A stretch of DNA of 8,294 nt, taken from positions 1 to 8,294 of the forward strand of contig JABUSD010000417.1 of NCBI GenBank assembly GCA_021442845.1, written 5' to 3'. The notes beneath the pieces are model-generated. The model was given only the letters and a program-made list of their open reading frames with translations, was not told the DNA's origin and searched no databases. Source of the DNA: Holdemanella sp. GTDB lineage: Bacteria > Bacillota_I > Bacilli_A > Erysipelotrichales > Erysipelotrichaceae. A program made the translations under genes and the position numbers. Numbering within the stretch: the first letter of the stretch is position 1; each line of letters opens with the position of its first letter. Below, piece by piece: positions 6,622 through 8,294 of the stretch.

Positions 6622-7961
6622 TTTTTGTTCATCCTCCTATCTCTTCTAACTTGTGCTTTAATCGCCTTAATCTGTTCTAGCCGTCTTTGCACCTTTACTT
6701 CGGATCCCTGATCGGTAGGTTTATAATATTCCCGATTGATAAGCCGATCGGGTAGACACTGCATATCCGTCATTCTAAACTCATAATCGTGCGAATACTC
6801 ATAACCATCTCCATAGCCTAAATTTTTCATAAGCGTTGTTGGCGCATTTCGAATATGAAGCGGAACTGGCTCATCCAATGTCTTAATCGCATCTGCTTTT
6901 GCACTCATATAGGCAACTTCCAATGCATTTGATTTAGGTGCTAATGCCAGATATACAACGGCATGCGTTAGATGCACATTGCATTCTGGCATGCCTAAAT
7001 AATGACTTGCCTGATAAGCAGCCACACAGATTTCTAACGCCCTGGAATCAGCCATTCCAATATCCTCACTTGCCATGCGAATCAATCGTCTGGCAACATA
7101 TAATGGATTTTCACCAGCCTCCAGCATACGAGCAAGCCAATAGATTGATGCCTGTACATCACTATTTCTTACGCTCTTGTGCAAAGCTGAAATAATATTG
7201 TAATGCTCTTCTCCGTTCTTATCGTATAAAAGCGAACGTTTCTGAAGACATTGCCTTAATATTTCTTTGGAAACATGAATCCCATCCAGTTCACTTGGAG
7301 AATTATACACAACCATTTCTAGTGTATTCAAACAAAAGCGTGCATCTCCACTAGAAAACGTGGCAATGGCTTCAATATCTTCTTCTTCAATATGAATCCT
7401 TAAATTCCCAAGCCCTTTTGAAGATGTGATAGCTCTTTGAATCAGATCTTTTAAATCATCTGTTTCCAGCGAATTTAATACAAACACTCTACATCTGGAT
7501 AAAAGGGCACTATTTATCTCAAAACTAGGATTTTCTGTTGTAGCCCCAATCAAAATGATACTTCCTTTTTCAACATAAGGAAGGAATGCATCCTGCTGTG
7601 CTTTATTGAAGCGATGGATTTCATCAACAAACAGAATTGTCTTCTGCCCTAAAATTTTTCTCTGATCCGCCTGTTTCATCACATCCCGGATTTCCTTTAT
7701 ACCACTGGTAACCGCAGAAAAATCAACAAAAAAACTTTTTGTCTGATTGGCAATAATGCGAGCTAGCGTTGTCTTTCCAACCCCTGGAGGTCCCCAGAAA
7801 ATCATAGATGTTACCTGATCGTTTTCTATCATAGTCCACAATAGATTTCCTTTTTGAACAAGCTGTTTCTGTCCAACATATTCATCCAATGTCTCTGGTC
7901 GCATTCGATCCGCTAGTGGCCTTAAATCCTCTTTTGTTTCAAATAATGAGTCTTGATTCAT
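6618..7961 (-). CDS. rarA: Replication-associated recombination protein A (RarA/MgsA), AAA+ ATPase
   Basis: RarA is a clamp-loader-like AAA+ ATPase that acts at stalled or broken replication forks and binds single-strand-binding protein. The 447-residue product has an LADRMRPETLDEYVGQ start typical of the family, Walker A GPPGVGKTT (57-65), Walker B ILFVDEIH (109-116), sensor 1 GATTENP (139-145), an arginine finger in SRCR (155-158), and a C-terminal tetramerisation region with LARMLEAGE and RLIRMASEDIGMAD. The ATG at 7961 gives the expected N-terminus, but there is no Shine-Dalgarno before it; a TATAAT lies only seven bases upstream, so the mRNA may be leaderless. It heads the operon and overlaps tsaE by four bases. 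Pairing of rarA with the t6A genes is positional; no functional link is shown. Confidence 0.96.
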   Translation of the reverse strand: MNQDSLFETKEDLRPLADRMRPETLDEYVGQKQLVQKGNLLWTMIENDQVTSMIFWGPPGVGKTTLARIIANQTKSFFVDFSAVTSGIKEIRDVMKQADQRKILGQKTILFVDEIHRFNKAQQDAFLPYVEKGSIILIGATTENPSFEINSALLSRCRVFVLNSLETDDLKDLIQRAITSSKGLGNLRIHIEEEDIEAIATFSSGDARFCLNTLEMVVYNSPSELDGIHVSKEILRQCLQKRSLLYDKNGEEHYNIISALHKSVRNSDVQASIYWLARMLEAGENPLYVARRLIRMASEDIGMADSRALEICVAAYQASHYLGMPECNVHLTHAVVYLALAPKSNALEVAYMSAKADAIKTLDEPVPLHIRNAPTTLMKNLGYGDGYEYSHDYEFRMTDMQCLPDRLINREYYKPTDQGSEVKVQRRLEQIKAIKAQVRRDRRMNKK

Positions 7962-7968
7962 GCGTACT

Positions 7969-7977
7969 ATTATAACA
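7969..7977 (-). promoter_or_regulatory. Extended -10 promoter of the rarA-tsaEB-rimI-tsaD operon
   Basis: TGTTATAAT on the minus strand (7977-7969) is a perfect extended -10 element, identical to that of the Nudix gene. It follows the terminator of the Rpn-like gene directly, and the -35 position falls within that hairpin without a good match. Standard spacing puts the transcription start at 7962 or 7961, the first base of the rarA ATG. Confidence 0.6.
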
Positions 7978-7978
7978 C

Positions 7979-8007
7979 AAAAAACGAATAGATTGCTCTA
8001 TCCGTTT
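7979..8007 (-). terminator. Intrinsic terminator of the Rpn-like gene
   Basis: On the minus strand AAACGGATAGA (8007-7997) pairs with TCTATTCGTTT (7992-7982) through one G-U wobble, closed by a GCAA tetraloop and followed by a run of six T (7984-7979). In the plus-strand RNA the wobble becomes an A-C mismatch, so the structure is built for the minus direction. It overlaps the stop codon at 8006-8008. Confidence 0.85.
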
Positions 8008-8188
8008 ATAGTGTTTTCTGAAGTTCTAATACTTTGTCTTTGCTTAACTGGCATATCTCCATTATATCTTTAATCGAAAAGTTCTTTTTCAACATAGAGA
8101 TAGCCGTTTCAATCTTATTTTCTGCTTTGCCTTCCGCTTTTCCAAAGTCCAGTCCTTCATTGTATATATCTTCCATTGTCAGGTGCAT
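8006..8188 (-). CDS. Candidate intragenic small protein (RpnS-like) from an internal start of the Rpn gene
   Basis: Within the Rpn frame, the ATG at 8188 is preceded by AAGGAGG (8197-8203) with eight bases between, as good a ribosome binding site as that of guaA. Initiation here would give a 60-residue protein starting MHLTMEDIYNEG, consisting of the Lys/Glu-rich helix and the C-terminal tail. In enteric Rpn systems, small proteins made from internal in-frame starts (RpnS) have been reported to block the toxicity of the long form. The purine run also encodes Lys and Glu residues (KEKKED), so the match could be a by-product of codon use. No expression evidence is available from sequence. Confidence 0.4.
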   Translation of the reverse strand: MHLTMEDIYNEGLDFGKAEGKAENKIETAISMLKKNFSIKDIMEICQLSKDKVLELQKTL

Positions 8189-8294
8189 TTCATTATCCTC
8201 CTTCTTTTCTTTCATTACAGCTTCTTTGATGATTTCATAATGAATCTTATTGTAGTCATTCTCCTTTAAATCATGGACTAACTTTCCAACGGGT
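8006..8294 (-). CDS. Rpn-family recombination-promoting nuclease / PD-(D/E)XK transposase-like protein, C-terminal part
   Basis: The reading frame is open from the window edge, first full codon at 8293, to TAA at 8006, so 95 residues are visible and the gene starts outside. The visible part begins PVGKLVHDLKENDYNKIHYE and ends with a charged GKAEGKAENKIETA segment, then SIKDIMEICQLSKDKVLEL. I recognise this as the C-terminal pattern of Rpn (recombination-promoting nuclease, putative transposase) proteins: an LVHDL stretch, a Lys/Glu-rich helical linker with GxAEGxAE repeats, and a small helix-turn-helix-like tail. The nuclease domain with its catalytic residues is not in view, so activity cannot be judged. 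An in-frame ATG at 8215 has no ribosome binding site. It is followed by its own terminator and separated from rarA. Confidence 0.72.
   Translation of the reverse strand, partial: PVGKLVHDLKENDYNKIHYEIIKEAVMKEKKEDNEMHLTMEDIYNEGLDFGKAEGKAENKIETAISMLKKNFSIKDIMEICQLSKDKVLELQKTL
8197..8203 (-). promoter_or_regulatory. Internal Shine-Dalgarno sequence for the RpnS-like start
   Basis: AAGGAGG on the minus strand, eight bases before the in-frame ATG at 8188. An out-of-frame ATG at 8193 lies between them but opens a frame of only three codons before a stop. The site lies inside the longer Rpn reading frame. Confidence 0.45.

Noticed and set aside
8034..8240. Short plus-strand open frame antisense to the Rpn-like gene
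   Set aside because: It is the complement of the charged Rpn tail, has no recognisable domain, and the minus-strand frame is supported by family resemblance and its own terminator.

Overview
The window looks like chromosomal housekeeping DNA from a low-GC Gram-positive bacterium. AT-rich intergenic DNA, strong AGGAGG-type ribosome binding sites, intrinsic terminators and the gene order tsaE-tsaB-rimI-tsaD all fit the Bacillota. Protein style and the Rpn-like fragment suggest a gut Erysipelotrichia-type organism, but that placement is inference only. Every protein gene lies on the minus strand, so transcription runs from high to low coordinates.

In the order of transcription, the window opens with the C-terminal part of an Rpn-family (PD-(D/E)XK) nuclease or transposase-like gene. 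It is cut by the window edge and closed by a hairpin terminator with a GCAA loop. Next comes a tightly packed operon, rarA-tsaE-tsaB-rimI-tsaD. Its junctions are stop/start overlaps or an 11-base gap. rarA encodes an AAA+ ATPase for stalled replication forks. TsaE, TsaB and TsaD form the complex that installs t6A37 on ANN-decoding tRNAs. RimI is a GNAT N-acetyltransferase. A 12-bp hairpin follows the operon.

Then comes a 171-base intergenic region, the longest gene-free stretch. It holds six TTTACA-like hexamers in two sets of three spaced exactly 11 bases, followed by a recognisable promoter for an NptA-type Na+/phosphate cotransporter with a C-terminal PhoU domain. The array resembles a PhoP/PhoB-type operator, which fits the gene it precedes. 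The cotransporter ends in a strong terminator, next to an extended -10 promoter for a single Nudix hydrolase gene. That gene ends in another hairpin, followed by an extended -10 promoter for guaA (GMP synthase), which has its own terminator.

At the left edge, bases 1-59 look like the right end of an IS200/IS605-type TnpB element on the plus strand, including the terminal hairpin of its omega-RNA. The tnpB gene would lie outside the window. No rRNA, tRNA, CRISPR array or riboswitch was recognised. The core genes are ordinary; the points worth a second look are the 11-bp operator array, a possible intragenic rpnS start with a strong Shine-Dalgarno sequence, the TnpB omega-RNA end beside guaA, and a probably leaderless rarA transcript.
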